A DNA stretch of 64,000 bases from Rhodanobacteraceae bacterium (lineage in GTDB: Bacteria > Pseudomonadota > Gammaproteobacteria > Xanthomonadales > Rhodanobacteraceae). Location: assembly GCA_030123585.1 (NCBI GenBank), contig CP126120.1, forward strand, positions 2,109,001-2,173,000, written 5' to 3'. This document shows, one piece after another, positions 1 through 9,433 of the stretch (positions within the stretch are counted from its first letter, which is position 1; every line of letters starts with the position of its first letter). A model generated the notes under the pieces. The model was not told where the DNA came from and did no database searches. It was given only the letters and a program-made list of their open reading frames with translations. The translations under genes and the position numbers were made by a program.

Positions 1-1062
1 CCCGACAAGCTCACCCTGACGCTGGGCGAGCGCTACTACCGCAGCCGCGACCACCTGCTCGGGTTCTACGGATACAGCAAGGGCTTCTCGTCCGGATCGA
101 GCTACGGCGAGGCGGGCTGCATCTCGCCGACGCCCTTCTACGGCGCGCCGTGCCTCGACTTCGACAAGAACACGCGCGACAGCGGCTCGCTGCACAAGAT
201 CAACCTGACCTGGAACATTTCGCCGACCGCGATGGTGTACGTCACGCGTTCGGAAGGCTTCCGGCCCGGCGGCGTCAATCGTGCGGCCGGCACGGTTCCG
301 TACCAGCCCGATTTCCTGACCAATGTCGAGCTGGGCTGGAAGACCACCTGGCTCGACAACCGGATTTCATTCAACGGCGCGTTGTTCCGCGAGAACTGGA
401 ACAACTTCCAGTACAACATCCTGGTGCCGCCGGGCCTCACGATCATCCGCAACGTGAACTCGGCGCGGATCGACGGCCTGGAATCGCAACTGGACTGGCA
501 GGCCACCTACAACCTCAACCTCAGCGCCGGCGTGGGCTTCTACAAGGCACGCCTGACGTCCAATTACTGCGGGTTCTCGGATGCCAGCGGCAACCCGGTG
601 ACCAACTGCCCGCCCGGCACCATCAATCCGCAGACCGGCGAAGCGGTGGACGGGCCGCAGGCGCCCGCCGGCACGCGCCTGCCGATCACGCCGCACTTCA
701 AGGGCAACCTGATCGCGCGCTACGCGTTCGATCTCGGCGGCAACGACGCGTTCGTGCAGGCGGCCTGGGTGCACGTCGGCCAGCGCACCACCGACCTGCG
801 CCTGGTCCCGCGCAGCCTGCTGGGCGATCTGCCTTCCTACAACTCGCTCGATCTTTCCGCGGGCGTGCACAAGAACAACTGGTCGGTCGATGTGTTCATC
901 AACAACGCCTTCGACGAGCGCGGGGAACTGTACAAGTACACAGAGTGCAAGCCCGAGACCTGCGCCGCGCACGGCGTTTCCGCGACGTATCCGAACGGGC
1001 AGGTGTACACCGGCTATATCAACCCGCGCACGATCGGCATCCGTTTCAGTCAGGATTTCTGA
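1..1062 (+). CDS. TonB-dependent receptor, C-terminal part (5' end outside window)
   Basis: This is the C-terminal half of an outer-membrane TonB-dependent receptor; the reading frame is open from base 1, so the signal peptide, TonB box and plug lie upstream of the window. What remains is beta-barrel sequence: alternating aromatic strands (LTLGERYYRSRD near the start, then YVTRSEGFRPGG, a typical barrel motif) and a final strand ending in phenylalanine (RTIGIRFSQDF), the usual signal for outer-membrane insertion. Four cysteines lie in predicted extracellular loops. The substrate cannot be read from this fragment. The gene converges on the sulfotransferase gene, whose stop is 57 bp away. Confidence 0.9.
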   Translation, partial: PDKLTLTLGERYYRSRDHLLGFYGYSKGFSSGSSYGEAGCISPTPFYGAPCLDFDKNTRDSGSLHKINLTWNISPTAMVYVTRSEGFRPGGVNRAAGTVPYQPDFLTNVELGWKTTWLDNRISFNGALFRENWNNFQYNILVPPGLTIIRNVNSARIDGLESQLDWQATYNLNLSAGVGFYKARLTSNYCGFSDASGNPVTNCPPGTINPQTGEAVDGPQAPAGTRLPITPHFKGNLIARYAFDLGGNDAFVQAAWVHVGQRTTDLRLVPRSLLGDLPSYNSLDLSAGVHKNNWSVDVFINNAFDERGELYKYTECKPETCAAHGVSATYPNGQVYTGYINPRTIGIRFSQDF

Positions 1063-1119
1063 CCGGCTGCGGACACTCCGGCACACCGGGCGGCTTATGG
1101 CGCGTGAGGGCTGCGACTC

Positions 1120-2982
1120 TCACGCGTCATAGCCGAAGCGCTCGATCCACGGCTGCAGGATCGGCAACACCGGTTCGAACTCTTCGCGATAATTTTTCCA
1201 GCGTCCCACCGCCGCGGCATTCACGGCTTGCGTGACCGCCGCGTAGCTGGGCGTGGCGATGAACTGCTTGCGCCGCGCATGCTCGGCAAAACCCGCGAAC
1301 GGTGACGCGTCCGCGACTTCCAGGAAACTGCCGAGCCGCGCCACGGCCGCATCCGGATCGGCGACGATCGATTCGTAGCGCCATTCCAGGATGTTGGGCT
1401 TCAACACCTCGATGTGCCGGCAGCACTGTTCGAACGCCTCCGTGTAGCCCCGCGCGAGTCGCGGCAACGACGCACACATCGCCCTGAACACGGGCGACCG
1501 GAACGCCTGCATGCTGCAACTCAGCAACACGTCGCAGGGATGCCGAACGCACAGAATGATGCGCGCGTCCGGAAACAGCCGCAGCATCATCGGCAGGCAC
1601 AGCATGTTGAGCGGGTTCTTGTCGATCAGCCGGCGCTGGCCCAGGTCCGGCAGCGTGTGCTTGACCAATCGCCAATACACGGCGCGCAACTGGTCCGCAT
1701 CGTTCTGGGTCAGGTTCGCGAGGTCGGCCGGATAACGCTGCCCCGCACGCCCCATGCGTTCGATCAACTGGTAGACATAGCCGCGCTCGTCCATCGATCG
1801 GAAATCCGGATGCGCGTCGAGCATCTGTTCCAGCAGCGTGGTGCCCGAACGCGGAAAACCGACCACGAACACCGGACTCCGCTCCGCAGGCGGCGCGCTC
1901 AAAAGCTTCCACGCGGCGCGCGCGCCCGCATCGACGGTGCGCGCCACCATCGGCAATGGCTGGGTATCCGGCTTCGACAACTCCGGCGCCGCTTGCCGGG
2001 CGATTTCCATTTGCCTGGCGTGGGCGATCGCAAGCGCATCCCATGCTTCGCGATAACGCGCCTGCCGGTCGCACGCCGAAGCGAGGCCGAATGCGGCACT
2101 CGAGACGACCTCCGGATCCCGTGCCACGTCGAGCACGCGCTGGTAAAGCACGGCAGCTTCTTCGTGGCGACGTTCGCGCATTGCCATCACCGCATGCGCG
2201 CGCCAGGCGTCGACGCGTGCGTCCAGGGCGCCTGCGTCCAAGGCATCGAGGGCGTTCAGAGGCAACTGCTGCAACTCGCGGCGCGCCTGATCGAGTTGAT
2301 TGTTGCGTTCGTGCAAGGCGACGCGTTGCGCGGTGATGCGAAACCGCATGGCCTCGGCCGCCGGCCCTTCGGGCAAGCGTGCCTGCGACAGGACCTTCAG
2401 CGCGATTTCCAGGCGTCCCAGCACCGACAATATCGAGGCCAGCACCAGCGCCTGCTCCGCCGGCTGCGGCGGCCAGCGCTCGGCGCCCTCCAGCATGGCC
2501 TCCTCACCCTCGATGTTGCCGCAGACGTGGCAGGCGTGCGCCGCCTCCAACCGTGCCTCCACGAACTGCGGCGCTAGGTGTACCGCGTCCAGGAGCGCGT
2601 CGCGCGCCAACGCCCAGCGCTGCTGCTGGATGTAAAGCAGGCCGAGGTTGTAATGCACCTCGGCATCGCGGGGCGCCAGCGACTTCGCTTTCAGCAGCGC
2701 GCGTTCCGCCGCCGGCAGTTCACCGGCCTGCCGGCAGGCCTCGCCGAGATTGTTCCACCACGCGGAAACGCCGGGCTGCATGCGCGCCAGGCGCTCGAAT
2801 GTCCTCGCGGCCCGAGAGTATTCGCCGGTCTGCTGCTGCGCCACGCCCAGCAATGCAAGAAACTCCGCGCTCTTCGCCGCGGCGCCGGAAGCCTGCGCGG
2901 CCAGCGCGAGCACGCGTTTCGCATCGCCCGCATTCCATGCACTGGCCATGGATTCGACGATCGAGGTGATCGAAGCCGTCAT
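1120..2982 (-). CDS. TPR-containing sulfotransferase
   Basis: 620 aa. The N-terminal ~350 residues are helical tetratricopeptide-like repeats (for example NNLGEACRQAGELPAAERAL and VHYNLGLLYIQQQRWALARD). The C-terminal ~270 residues are a sulfotransferase domain, opening with the 5'-phosphosulfate-binding loop VVGFPRSGTTLLEQML near residue 375 and continuing with CVRHPCDVLLS, which matches the 3'-phosphate-binding segment. Such enzymes move sulfate from PAPS to an acceptor. The TPR arm suggests a protein or peptide acceptor, but that is inference. There is no signal peptide. It lies downstream of the TonB receptor gene on the same strand, with that gene's terminator in between, so co-transcription is doubtful. 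TPR-sulfotransferases next to TonB receptors are frequent in Xanthomonadales. Confidence 0.85.
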   Translation of the reverse strand: MTASITSIVESMASAWNAGDAKRVLALAAQASGAAAKSAEFLALLGVAQQQTGEYSRAARTFERLARMQPGVSAWWNNLGEACRQAGELPAAERALLKAKSLAPRDAEVHYNLGLLYIQQQRWALARDALLDAVHLAPQFVEARLEAAHACHVCGNIEGEEAMLEGAERWPPQPAEQALVLASILSVLGRLEIALKVLSQARLPEGPAAEAMRFRITAQRVALHERNNQLDQARRELQQLPLNALDALDAGALDARVDAWRAHAVMAMRERRHEEAAVLYQRVLDVARDPEVVSSAAFGLASACDRQARYREAWDALAIAHARQMEIARQAAPELSKPDTQPLPMVARTVDAGARAAWKLLSAPPAERSPVFVVGFPRSGTTLLEQMLDAHPDFRSMDERGYVYQLIERMGRAGQRYPADLANLTQNDADQLRAVYWRLVKHTLPDLGQRRLIDKNPLNMLCLPMMLRLFPDARIILCVRHPCDVLLSCSMQAFRSPVFRAMCASLPRLARGYTEAFEQCCRHIEVLKPNILEWRYESIVADPDAAVARLGSFLEVADASPFAGFAEHARRKQFIATPSYAAVTQAVNAAAVGRWKNYREEFEPVLPILQPWIERFGYDA

Positions 2983-3024
2983 GCGAAATCAATCCTGCAA
3001 GGATGGCTCCACTCTAGCGGACGC

Positions 3025-3051
3025 AAAAAGGGCACCGCTTGCGCGGTGCCC
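3025..3051 (-). terminator. Rho-independent terminator of the TonB receptor gene
   Basis: A perfect 9-bp stem (GGGCACCGC at 3030-3038 and GCGGTGCCC at 3043-3051) with a TTGC loop. On the minus strand it is followed by five T residues (the A run at 3025-3029). It lies 33 bp past the stop of the receptor gene at 3084. Confidence 0.85.
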
Positions 3052-3083
3052 TTGTCCGGTTGGAGCGCCGGCGACACCAACAC

Positions 3084-5909
3084 TCAGAACTTGAGCGTTG
3101 CCCTGGCCCAGTAGTAGCGGCCCATCATGTCGTAGGTGGCGGAATCCGTGTTGCCCTGGCCGTTCTGGTAGATCAACGGCGGCCGCTTGTCGAAGAGATT
3201 GTCCACGCCCACGTCGAAGCGGGTATGGATGACGGGCACCGCGTAGCCGAGCTGGACGTCGCTGTACACCACCGAGGCTACCGGCAAGTTGGCGTGGGTA
3301 AGCGCATCCGCGCTCAGCGCGGTCACCGGGCTGATGTAGCGTGTCCGCCATTGGGCATCCCAGTTGTCACGGTTCCAACCCAGCGTGGCGGTCGCGCGCC
3401 AGCGCGCGATGTTGCCGAACTGCGCGTTCCAGGTGCCGGCGAACTTGTCGACCGTGGACCCGGGCGTCCCCGGCGTCGCATTGTTGTTGAAGGTCGAGAC
3501 GTAGGATGTCGCCAGCCCAAGTTTGAAGTCACCCGGGTTGAAGCTGCCGAAATTGAAATGCGGAAGCTTGTAGTTGACCGTGAAGTCGATGCCGCTGGTG
3601 CTCAAGGTGCCCAGGTTGTACACCGGCCCGTCGAAGTAGTTGACCTGCCCCGGAACCTGGGTGGTGTTGTCGTAGCGATGGATGAACGGGCACAGCGGGC
3701 TCGCGTTGTTGTAGAAGCACGCGTAGGCAATCGTGGTGGGCGAGAGTGGCACCAGCGTGTCGTACAGATAGATGTGCCAGAAGTCGAGGCTGGTATTCAA
3801 TCCCGGCGCCCAGCTCGGGTTGTAGACCAGACCGAAGTCGACCGATTTGCCGTGCTCGGGCTTGAGGCCTCCTCCCACCACGCTGCTGCCCGAGTAGTAC
3901 GAGTTGACTTGCTGACCGTTCGCCACGTAACCGGGGGGCGCGTACTGGCACGCATTGGCGTGTTGCGCCAATTCCGCCGCATCCAGACCGTTGCAGGGAT
4001 CGTTGAAGTTCGGCTGGTTGATCGAGCGTCCATCGTAAAGCTGGTCGAGATTCGGCGCCCGGAAGACCTGCGAGATGGTGCCGCGCACCAGCAGATCCTG
4101 GATCGGACGCCATTCGATCGCGACCTTGCCGTTGGTGGTGGATCCGGCGCTGTTGTAATCCGAGTAACGCACGCCCAGATCGAGGTTCAACGAGTACGCA
4201 CCTGGCACGTCCTTCAGCAATGGAACCAGGGTTTCGGCAAATGCTTCCTTGACCTCATCGCTGCCGCTGCCTGGAGAACCGCAGGCCTCTCCCGAGATTT
4301 GGCACGTACCCGTGGCCGGATCGAGCAAGGCCAGCGGATTGATCGTGTAGTTCATCGAATTCTTGCGGTACAAGGCGCCCACCGCCAACTGCACGTCCCC
4401 GGCCGGCAGCGAGAACAGGTTGCCATTGGCGCCAGCCGAAATCTGCCGCAGGATTTCGCGCTTCTGGTAAATCGCGTCCACCGCGCCCGCTGCCAGCGCC
4501 GGACCGTTGTTGGCCTGGTCGAAGATGTTGGCGCCGGCGTCGATGGCTGCCTGCAACGCGGGGATGTACAGCTCGTTCTTGTCGTCCTGCATGCGCGAGG
4601 TATGGCCGTAATCGACGGTGACATTCCAGTTCCAGCTGCTCTGGCCGACCGCACCCTTCAACCCGGCGATCAATTGCCCAGTGCTGGTGGTGTAGGGATG
4701 GATGCGGGTACCGACACCGGTGAGGCGGGTCTGGAAGCCGAAACCGTTGTTCGGAGCGCTGGGCAGTACGCCCGGCAGGTTGAACGTCACGCCGAATGGA
4801 TTGAACGGTGCGCTGGCGGGAATGATCAAACCATCGCCGGTGCCGACCGGGATCGACGCGTCCTGGCCTGCCGATTCGGTATGGTTGTAGAAGGCATCGA
4901 CGAAAGCCGTGACGTTGTCGGTCAGGTTGTAGCTGCCGAGCACGAAGCCATCGGTGCGCTGCTGCGAAACCTGGATGTAATTGTAGGCCGCGTAGTTGAA
5001 CCGGTCGCTGCCGGTGAAACAGCGGTAGTCACTCAGACTGGAACCGTTGCCGCTGGCCAGCGTGACCTTGCCGGTCGCGCAATTGAACTGACCGGTCAAC
5101 GCCGGGGGCAACTGGATGCGACCTGTCGGGATCGACTGCGAACCCGACACGCTGACCGACCCGCCGTACAAGTACAACTGGTGCGCCGCGAAATCGCGCC
5201 GCGAGTTGGGTACCGCGTCGTACTTGTTGTAGTCGATGCCACCGACGATGTTGTAACGATCGCCGGTGTGGCCCAGGGTCAGGCTGAAACCGCGACGCTG
5301 GCCGTCGCCGTGGCTGGAGATGCCGTCGTTCACGCTGATCTCGGCGCCGTCGAAATCATGGCGCAGCAGGATGTTGACCACGCCGCCCACGGCATCGGAA
5401 CCGTAGGTCGTCGAAGCACCCTCGGCCAGCACGTCGATCCGCTGGACCATGTTCTGCGGCACCAGGTTCAGGTCGGCGTTCAGCATGCGCTGGCCGTCGA
5501 TCAGCACCAGCGTGCGGCCGGTGCCCAGGCCGCGCAGCGACACGCGCGAGGCGCCGTCGCCGCCTTCGGTCAACGGCGTGGCCACGCCGCCGCCGTTGGA
5601 GTTGTTCTGGGGGTTGGTGGCATCGCCGGCGATGCTGGGCATTTGCTGCAGCACGTCGCCCAGGGTCGGCTTGCCGGAATTGGTGATGTTCTGACGGTCG
5701 ATGATGGTGACGGGGCTTGCGGTTTCGGTATCCACGCGCCGGATCAACGAACCGGTGACCACCACCGTCTGCAGCGTCTTGGGCTGCTCTTTCTTGTTGG
5801 CCTGGTTGTCCGGCGCCTGTTGCGCCTGGGCCAGACCCGTCGCTGCGACGAGGCCGGCGGTCAAACCGATGCGCACGGCCAGCGACAAGCGTTTCAATTT
5901 GTGATTCAT
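3084..5909 (-). CDS. TonB-dependent receptor
   Basis: 941 aa. The start is set by a clear signal peptide (MNHKLKRLSLAVRIGLTAGL..., ending at AQAQ near residue 29) and a GGGGAGAG Shine-Dalgarno just upstream. After a short linker, TVVVTGSLIRR marks the start of the plug, which contains the usual LRGLGTGRTLVLIDGQR and the plug-barrel junction IDVLAEGASTTYGSDAVGGV. A barrel of about 700 residues follows and ends in ATLKF with a terminal phenylalanine. The loops are rich in Asn, Ser and Gly with paired cysteines. This is an outer-membrane active transporter driven by TonB-ExbBD; the ligand (siderophore, glycan or peptide) cannot be told from sequence. The minus-strand transcript ends at the hairpin at 3025-3051. 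Confidence 0.93.
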   Translation of the reverse strand: MNHKLKRLSLAVRIGLTAGLVAATGLAQAQQAPDNQANKKEQPKTLQTVVVTGSLIRRVDTETASPVTIIDRQNITNSGKPTLGDVLQQMPSIAGDATNPQNNSNGGGVATPLTEGGDGASRVSLRGLGTGRTLVLIDGQRMLNADLNLVPQNMVQRIDVLAEGASTTYGSDAVGGVVNILLRHDFDGAEISVNDGISSHGDGQRRGFSLTLGHTGDRYNIVGGIDYNKYDAVPNSRRDFAAHQLYLYGGSVSVSGSQSIPTGRIQLPPALTGQFNCATGKVTLASGNGSSLSDYRCFTGSDRFNYAAYNYIQVSQQRTDGFVLGSYNLTDNVTAFVDAFYNHTESAGQDASIPVGTGDGLIIPASAPFNPFGVTFNLPGVLPSAPNNGFGFQTRLTGVGTRIHPYTTSTGQLIAGLKGAVGQSSWNWNVTVDYGHTSRMQDDKNELYIPALQAAIDAGANIFDQANNGPALAAGAVDAIYQKREILRQISAGANGNLFSLPAGDVQLAVGALYRKNSMNYTINPLALLDPATGTCQISGEACGSPGSGSDEVKEAFAETLVPLLKDVPGAYSLNLDLGVRYSDYNSAGSTTNGKVAIEWRPIQDLLVRGTISQVFRAPNLDQLYDGRSINQPNFNDPCNGLDAAELAQHANACQYAPPGYVANGQQVNSYYSGSSVVGGGLKPEHGKSVDFGLVYNPSWAPGLNTSLDFWHIYLYDTLVPLSPTTIAYACFYNNASPLCPFIHRYDNTTQVPGQVNYFDGPVYNLGTLSTSGIDFTVNYKLPHFNFGSFNPGDFKLGLATSYVSTFNNNATPGTPGSTVDKFAGTWNAQFGNIARWRATATLGWNRDNWDAQWRTRYISPVTALSADALTHANLPVASVVYSDVQLGYAVPVIHTRFDVGVDNLFDKRPPLIYQNGQGNTDSATYDMMGRYYWARATLKF

Positions 5910-6242
5910 GGGCTCTCCCCGTAAATGTGGAAAAACGTCAGCGTGCTTATTGAATACACGCTTGAGGATTCACACGGTCCCGGCCCCTGCACGCCGTGCC
6001 ATCCGCACCGTGTACGTTAACTGCGCTTTAACAATACTCGTCACATTCCTGTCACGCAATCCTTCCAGACAAGGCTTCCCATCCTCGCAGCCCCTGATTC
6101 AGCAACCAGCCAGTATCGGGTACAGGAACCAGAAAAGGCCATGAACCTCCGCAATGACGCTCCTTGACCGCAATTTCGCCGAAACGCTTGCCATCTGCGT
6201 CGGCCGTCCCCACCTATCCGGCCACCCCACAGCGAGATCGCC
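5910..6242. other. Divergent intergenic region with no gene
   Basis: 333 bp between the start codons of the leftward receptor gene and rightward hslV. It must hold both promoters. It is less GC-rich around 6015-6060 (AACTGCGCTTTAACAATACT and the following bases), the most likely promoter stretch for the receptor, but I find no pair of hexamers good enough to call. No convincing small reading frame, RNA gene or repeat is visible. Confidence 0.5.
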
Positions 6243-6797
6243 ATGGAATCCTTCCACGCCACCACCATCCTGTCCGTGCGCAAGAACGGCAAGGTCGTCC
6301 TCGGCGGCGACGGCCAGGTCACGCTGGGCAACACCGTGGTCAAGGCCAACGCGAAGAAGATCCGCCGGCTCGGCAAGAACGCCGACGTGCTGGCGGGCTT
6401 CGCCGGCGCGACCGCCGACGCCTTCACGCTGTTCGAACTGTTCGAGGACAAGCTGGTCAAGCACAACGGCCAGTTGACCCGCGCCGCGGTCGAATTGGCC
6501 AAGGAATGGCGCACCGACCGCCGGCTGGGCCGGCTCGAAGCGATGCTGGCGGTGGCCGACAAGGACGCGTCCCTTCTGATTTCCGGCAACGGTGACGTGC
6601 TGGAGCCCGAACACGGCCTGATCGCGATCGGTTCCGGCGGCCCCTACGCGCAGGCCGCGGCCAAGGCGCTGCTGGACAATTCCGATCTGGATGCACGCGC
6701 GATCGTCGAGAAGGCGTTGGGCATCGCCGGCGACATCTGCATCTACACCAACCACAACGTGACGATCGAGGAGCTGGGAATCGAGAATCGGGACTGA
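6243..6797 (+). CDS. hslV: HslV, peptidase subunit of the HslUV (ClpQY) protease
   Basis: 184 aa, an N-terminal nucleophile threonine protease that stacks with the HslU ATPase to degrade unfolded cytoplasmic proteins. After a short propeptide (MESFHA), Thr7 begins the mature chain at [10 protein letters not shown], matching E. coli Thr1. The signatures [44 protein letters not shown] and [16 protein letters not shown] are all present. The last residues (LGIENRD) and the stop codon are encoded inside the intergenic repeat that starts at 6776, so the natural C-terminus has probably been altered. hslU follows after 136 bp, an unusually long gap for this pair. Confidence 0.96.
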   Translation: MESFHATTILSVRKNGKVVLGGDGQVTLGNTVVKANAKKIRRLGKNADVLAGFAGATADAFTLFELFEDKLVKHNGQLTRAAVELAKEWRTDRRLGRLEAMLAVADKDASLLISGNGDVLEPEHGLIAIGSGGPYAQAAAKALLDNSDLDARAIVEKALGIAGDICIYTNHNVTIEELGIENRD

Positions 6798-6930
6798 AAA
6801 GACGGGAATTGAGAATCGGGAATAGAGAATCGTAGAGCCGATCTCCGCCCGATCCGCTTTTCCCATTCCCGATTCCCGATTCCCCATTCACGGCTCCTCA
6901 CGATTCCCCATTCACCATTCCCGATTCCCG
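6776..6930. repeat. GGGAATCG-type inverted repeat between hslV and hslU
   Basis: The left arm (6776-6832) is built of iterated GGGAATCGAGAATCGGG-like units; the right arms (6862-6930) are the reverse complement type (CCCATTCCCGATTCCCGATT and again TTCACCATTCCCGATTCCCG). The left arm holds the last codons and stop of hslV. The right arm ends four bases before the hslU ATG. Iterated GGGAATCG elements are a familiar intergenic repeat type in Xanthomonadales. Confidence 0.8.
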
Positions 6931-6933
6931 CCT

Positions 6934-8277
6934 ATGTCCGAATTGACCCCCCGCGAAATCGTCAACGAACTCGACCGCTTCATCATTGGCCAGCACCAGG
7001 CGAAGCGCGCGGTGGCGATCGCCCTGCGCGACCGCTGGCGCCGGATGCAGTTGGATCCCGCGTTCCGCAACGAAGTCACGCCCAAGAACATCCTGATGAT
7101 CGGACCGACTGGCGTCGGCAAGACCGAGATCGCACGCCGTCTCGCGACGCTCGCGAAAGCGCCGTTCGTGAAGGTGGAAGCAACCAAGTTCACCGAGGTC
7201 GGCTACGTCGGCAAGGATGTCGATTCCATCGTGCGCGACCTTGCCGACGTCGCCTACAAGCTCACCCGCGACCTGGCCAAGGAACGCGTGCGCTCGCAGG
7301 CCGAGGAACACGCCGACGAGCGCATCCTCGACGCGCTGCTGCCGCGCCGCGAAGCCAGCGGCGGCTGGGACCAGCAGGACGATGCGAATCCGCTCGAACA
7401 CGACTCGCCCACGCGCCAGAAGCTGCGCAAGCAGTTGCACGAAGGCGCGCTGGACGAACGCGAGATCGAACTCGAGTTTTCCATGAACGTGGGCGTCGAG
7501 ATCATGGCGCCGCCGGGCATGGAGGAGATGTCGCAACAACTGCGTTCGATGTTCCAGAGCGTGGGCGGCGGCAAGACGCAAAAGAGAAAGTTGAAAATCA
7601 AGGCCGCGCGTCCGCTGCTGATCGACGAGGAAGCCGGCAAGCTGCTCAACGACGACGAACTGCGCGCGGCGGCGATCGAGAACTGCGAGCAGAACGGCAT
7701 CGTGTTCATCGACGAGATCGACAAGGTCGCGCAACGCAGCGACTGGGGCGGCGCGGGCGTGTCGCGTGAGGGCGTGCAGCGCGACCTGCTTCCGCTGGTC
7801 GAAGGCTCCACCGTGTCGACCAAGTACGGCCCGGTCAGGACCGACCATGTGCTGTTCATCGCCTCGGGCGCGTTTTCGATGGCCAAACCGTCCGACCTGA
7901 TCCCGGAATTGCAGGGCCGCCTGCCGATCCGGGTCGAGCTGTCGGCGCTGTCGGTGGACGATTTCAAGCGCATCCTCAAGGAACCCCACAACGCGCTGAC
8001 CAAGCAGTACGCGGCGATGCTGGGCACCGAAGGCGTGAAGCTGGAATTCAGCGACGAGGGCATCGCCCGGCTGGCCGAAGTCGCCTTCAAGGTGAATGAG
8101 ACCACCGAAAACATCGGCGCCCGCCGCCTGCAGACCGTGATGGAGCGGCTGCTGGAATCGATCTCGTTCGAGGCGGCAGACAAAAGCGGCGAAAAGTATG
8201 CCATCGACGCCGAATATGTGGACAAAAACCTCAAGGATCTGGCTTCGAACGAAGACCTGTCACGCTACATCCTGTGA
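6934..8277 (+). CDS. hslU: HslU, ATPase and unfoldase subunit of HslUV
   Basis: 447 aa AAA+ unfoldase that feeds substrates to HslV. It opens with the conserved [17 protein letters not shown]. Walker A GPTGVGKT is near residues 56-63, Walker [10 protein letters not shown] near 254-262, sensor/arginine-finger region GRLPIRVEL near 330, and the I-domain lies between. The C-terminus EDLSRYIL is the conserved tail that inserts into HslV pockets. No Shine-Dalgarno precedes the ATG: the upstream bases are the arm of a repeat (CCCGATTCCCGCCT). Translation may rely on coupling to hslV or on local structure, which is inference. Confidence 0.97.
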   Translation: MSELTPREIVNELDRFIIGQHQAKRAVAIALRDRWRRMQLDPAFRNEVTPKNILMIGPTGVGKTEIARRLATLAKAPFVKVEATKFTEVGYVGKDVDSIVRDLADVAYKLTRDLAKERVRSQAEEHADERILDALLPRREASGGWDQQDDANPLEHDSPTRQKLRKQLHEGALDEREIELEFSMNVGVEIMAPPGMEEMSQQLRSMFQSVGGGKTQKRKLKIKAARPLLIDEEAGKLLNDDELRAAAIENCEQNGIVFIDEIDKVAQRSDWGGAGVSREGVQRDLLPLVEGSTVSTKYGPVRTDHVLFIASGAFSMAKPSDLIPELQGRLPIRVELSALSVDDFKRILKEPHNALTKQYAAMLGTEGVKLEFSDEGIARLAEVAFKVNETTENIGARRLQTVMERLLESISFEAADKSGEKYAIDAEYVDKNLKDLASNEDLSRYIL

Positions 8278-8323
8278 GATTCGGACTCGGGCAGTCGCTG
8301 CCCGGTCCGGCTAGAATGACGCC

Positions 8324-8938
8324 ATGGGCAAGGTTCTGAAATTCCAGTCCGCGAGCCCGCGCCCCAAGTTGCGCGAGGCCATGCAACGCGGCGAGTTGGT
8401 GCGGGTCTGGCGCGGCGGCCTCGAGGACGGCAGCTTCTGCGGTTACCTCGCCGGCATCGGCAAGGAGTGGCTGCTGATGTGGGTGGTCGGCGACCAGATC
8501 AGCTTCGACGGCCTGTACGCGATGCGGCTGGCCGACATCAGCGAAGTCGAAGCGCCGGACAGCCATGCCGCCTTCATCCAGAAGGCGCTGGCCGTGCGCA
8601 ACATCCACCCGCGCCTGCCGCGCAACTTTCCGCTTGACGACATCACGCAGGTGGTGCGCGCCACGGCCGAGTACGCGGCGGTGATGTGCGTGCATGTGGA
8701 CACCGAGGACGAACACGAGGTGTGCTACATCGGCCGCCCGCTCGGCATCGAGGATGATGGTTTCACCCTGCAGGAAATCACCCCCGACGCGGAATGGTTG
8801 CGCGAGCCCTCGTTCTTCGGCTGGGACGAGATTTCCACCGTGAGCTTCGACGAACCCTACGCGCAGGTGCTGCTGGACGTCGCGGGCCAACCGCCGCGGA
8901 TCGATTTCGCGGGATCGGGTTTCGGCAGCGTAAGCTGA
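8324..8938 (+). CDS. Conserved hypothetical protein
   Basis: 204 aa, soluble, acidic, with no signal peptide or membrane segment. I do not recognise a named family. The sequence looks like a compact beta-rich cytoplasmic protein: ELVRVWRGGLEDGSFCGYLAGIG, DGLYAMRLADISEV and DEHEVCYIGRPLGI read as beta hairpins, and the N-terminal half resembles small regulatory SH3/Sm-like folds only loosely. It follows hslU by 46 bp on the same strand with a 7-bp hairpin (8288-8304) between them, and precedes the DUF971 gene, so it could be read through from hslVU. Confidence 0.7.
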   Translation: MGKVLKFQSASPRPKLREAMQRGELVRVWRGGLEDGSFCGYLAGIGKEWLLMWVVGDQISFDGLYAMRLADISEVEAPDSHAAFIQKALAVRNIHPRLPRNFPLDDITQVVRATAEYAAVMCVHVDTEDEHEVCYIGRPLGIEDDGFTLQEITPDAEWLREPSFFGWDEISTVSFDEPYAQVLLDVAGQPPRIDFAGSGFGSVS

Positions 8939-8983
8939 CGGGCATCATGCGGCGGCTCTTCACGTGCCGATAAAATCGGCGGC

Positions 8984-9391
8984 ATGACAGCGCCCCGACC
9001 CACCGACATCACCCTGCACAAGAAATCACGCACGCTGGAAGTCGCGTTCGATTCCGGCGAACATTTCGTCCTGCCCGCCGAATACCTGCGCGTGTATTCG
9101 CCCTCCGCCGAAGTCCAGGGCCACGGTCCGGGCCAGCAGGTGCTGGTCGCCGGCAAGCGCGAGGTCGGGATCATGGAGCTGGAACCGGTCGGCAACTACG
9201 CGGTGTCGCTGCGTTTCACCGACGGCCATGCCACCGGCATCTATTCCTGGGAAACGCTGCACGACCTCGGCGTCAACCACGAGAAGAACTGGCAGTCGTA
9301 TCTCGACGCGCTGGAGAAGAACGGTCTTTCGCGTGACCCGGCATCACTGTACGGCCATCCGGTACCGATGCGGGGGCCGCGGCCACGTTGA
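8984..9391 (+). CDS. DUF971 (GBBH-like N-terminal domain) protein
   Basis: 135 aa. The sequence matches the DUF971/gamma-butyrobetaine hydroxylase-like N-terminal domain: ITLHKKSRTLEVAFDSGEHF, LPAEYLRVYSPSAEVQGHG, and near the end LRFTDGHATGIYSWETL. The fold is small and beta-rich. In this lineage a stand-alone DUF971 gene commonly sits next to hslVU, as here. The biochemical function is not established; in other proteins the domain occurs beside Fe-S assembly or hydroxylase modules, so a metal- or cofactor-related role is only a guess. Confidence 0.85.
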   Translation: MTAPRPTDITLHKKSRTLEVAFDSGEHFVLPAEYLRVYSPSAEVQGHGPGQQVLVAGKREVGIMELEPVGNYAVSLRFTDGHATGIYSWETLHDLGVNHEKNWQSYLDALEKNGLSRDPASLYGHPVPMRGPRPR

Positions 9392-9433
9392 TTCATACAA
9401 TTCGGCCTGGGCCCCGATCAATCAGACTTCGCC

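Noticed and set aside
3039..5924. A 961-codon open frame on the plus strand opposite the TonB receptor gene
   Set aside because: It reads as low-complexity Arg/Val/Gln sequence and mirrors the codon bias of the real receptor gene, which has a signal peptide, plug and barrel.
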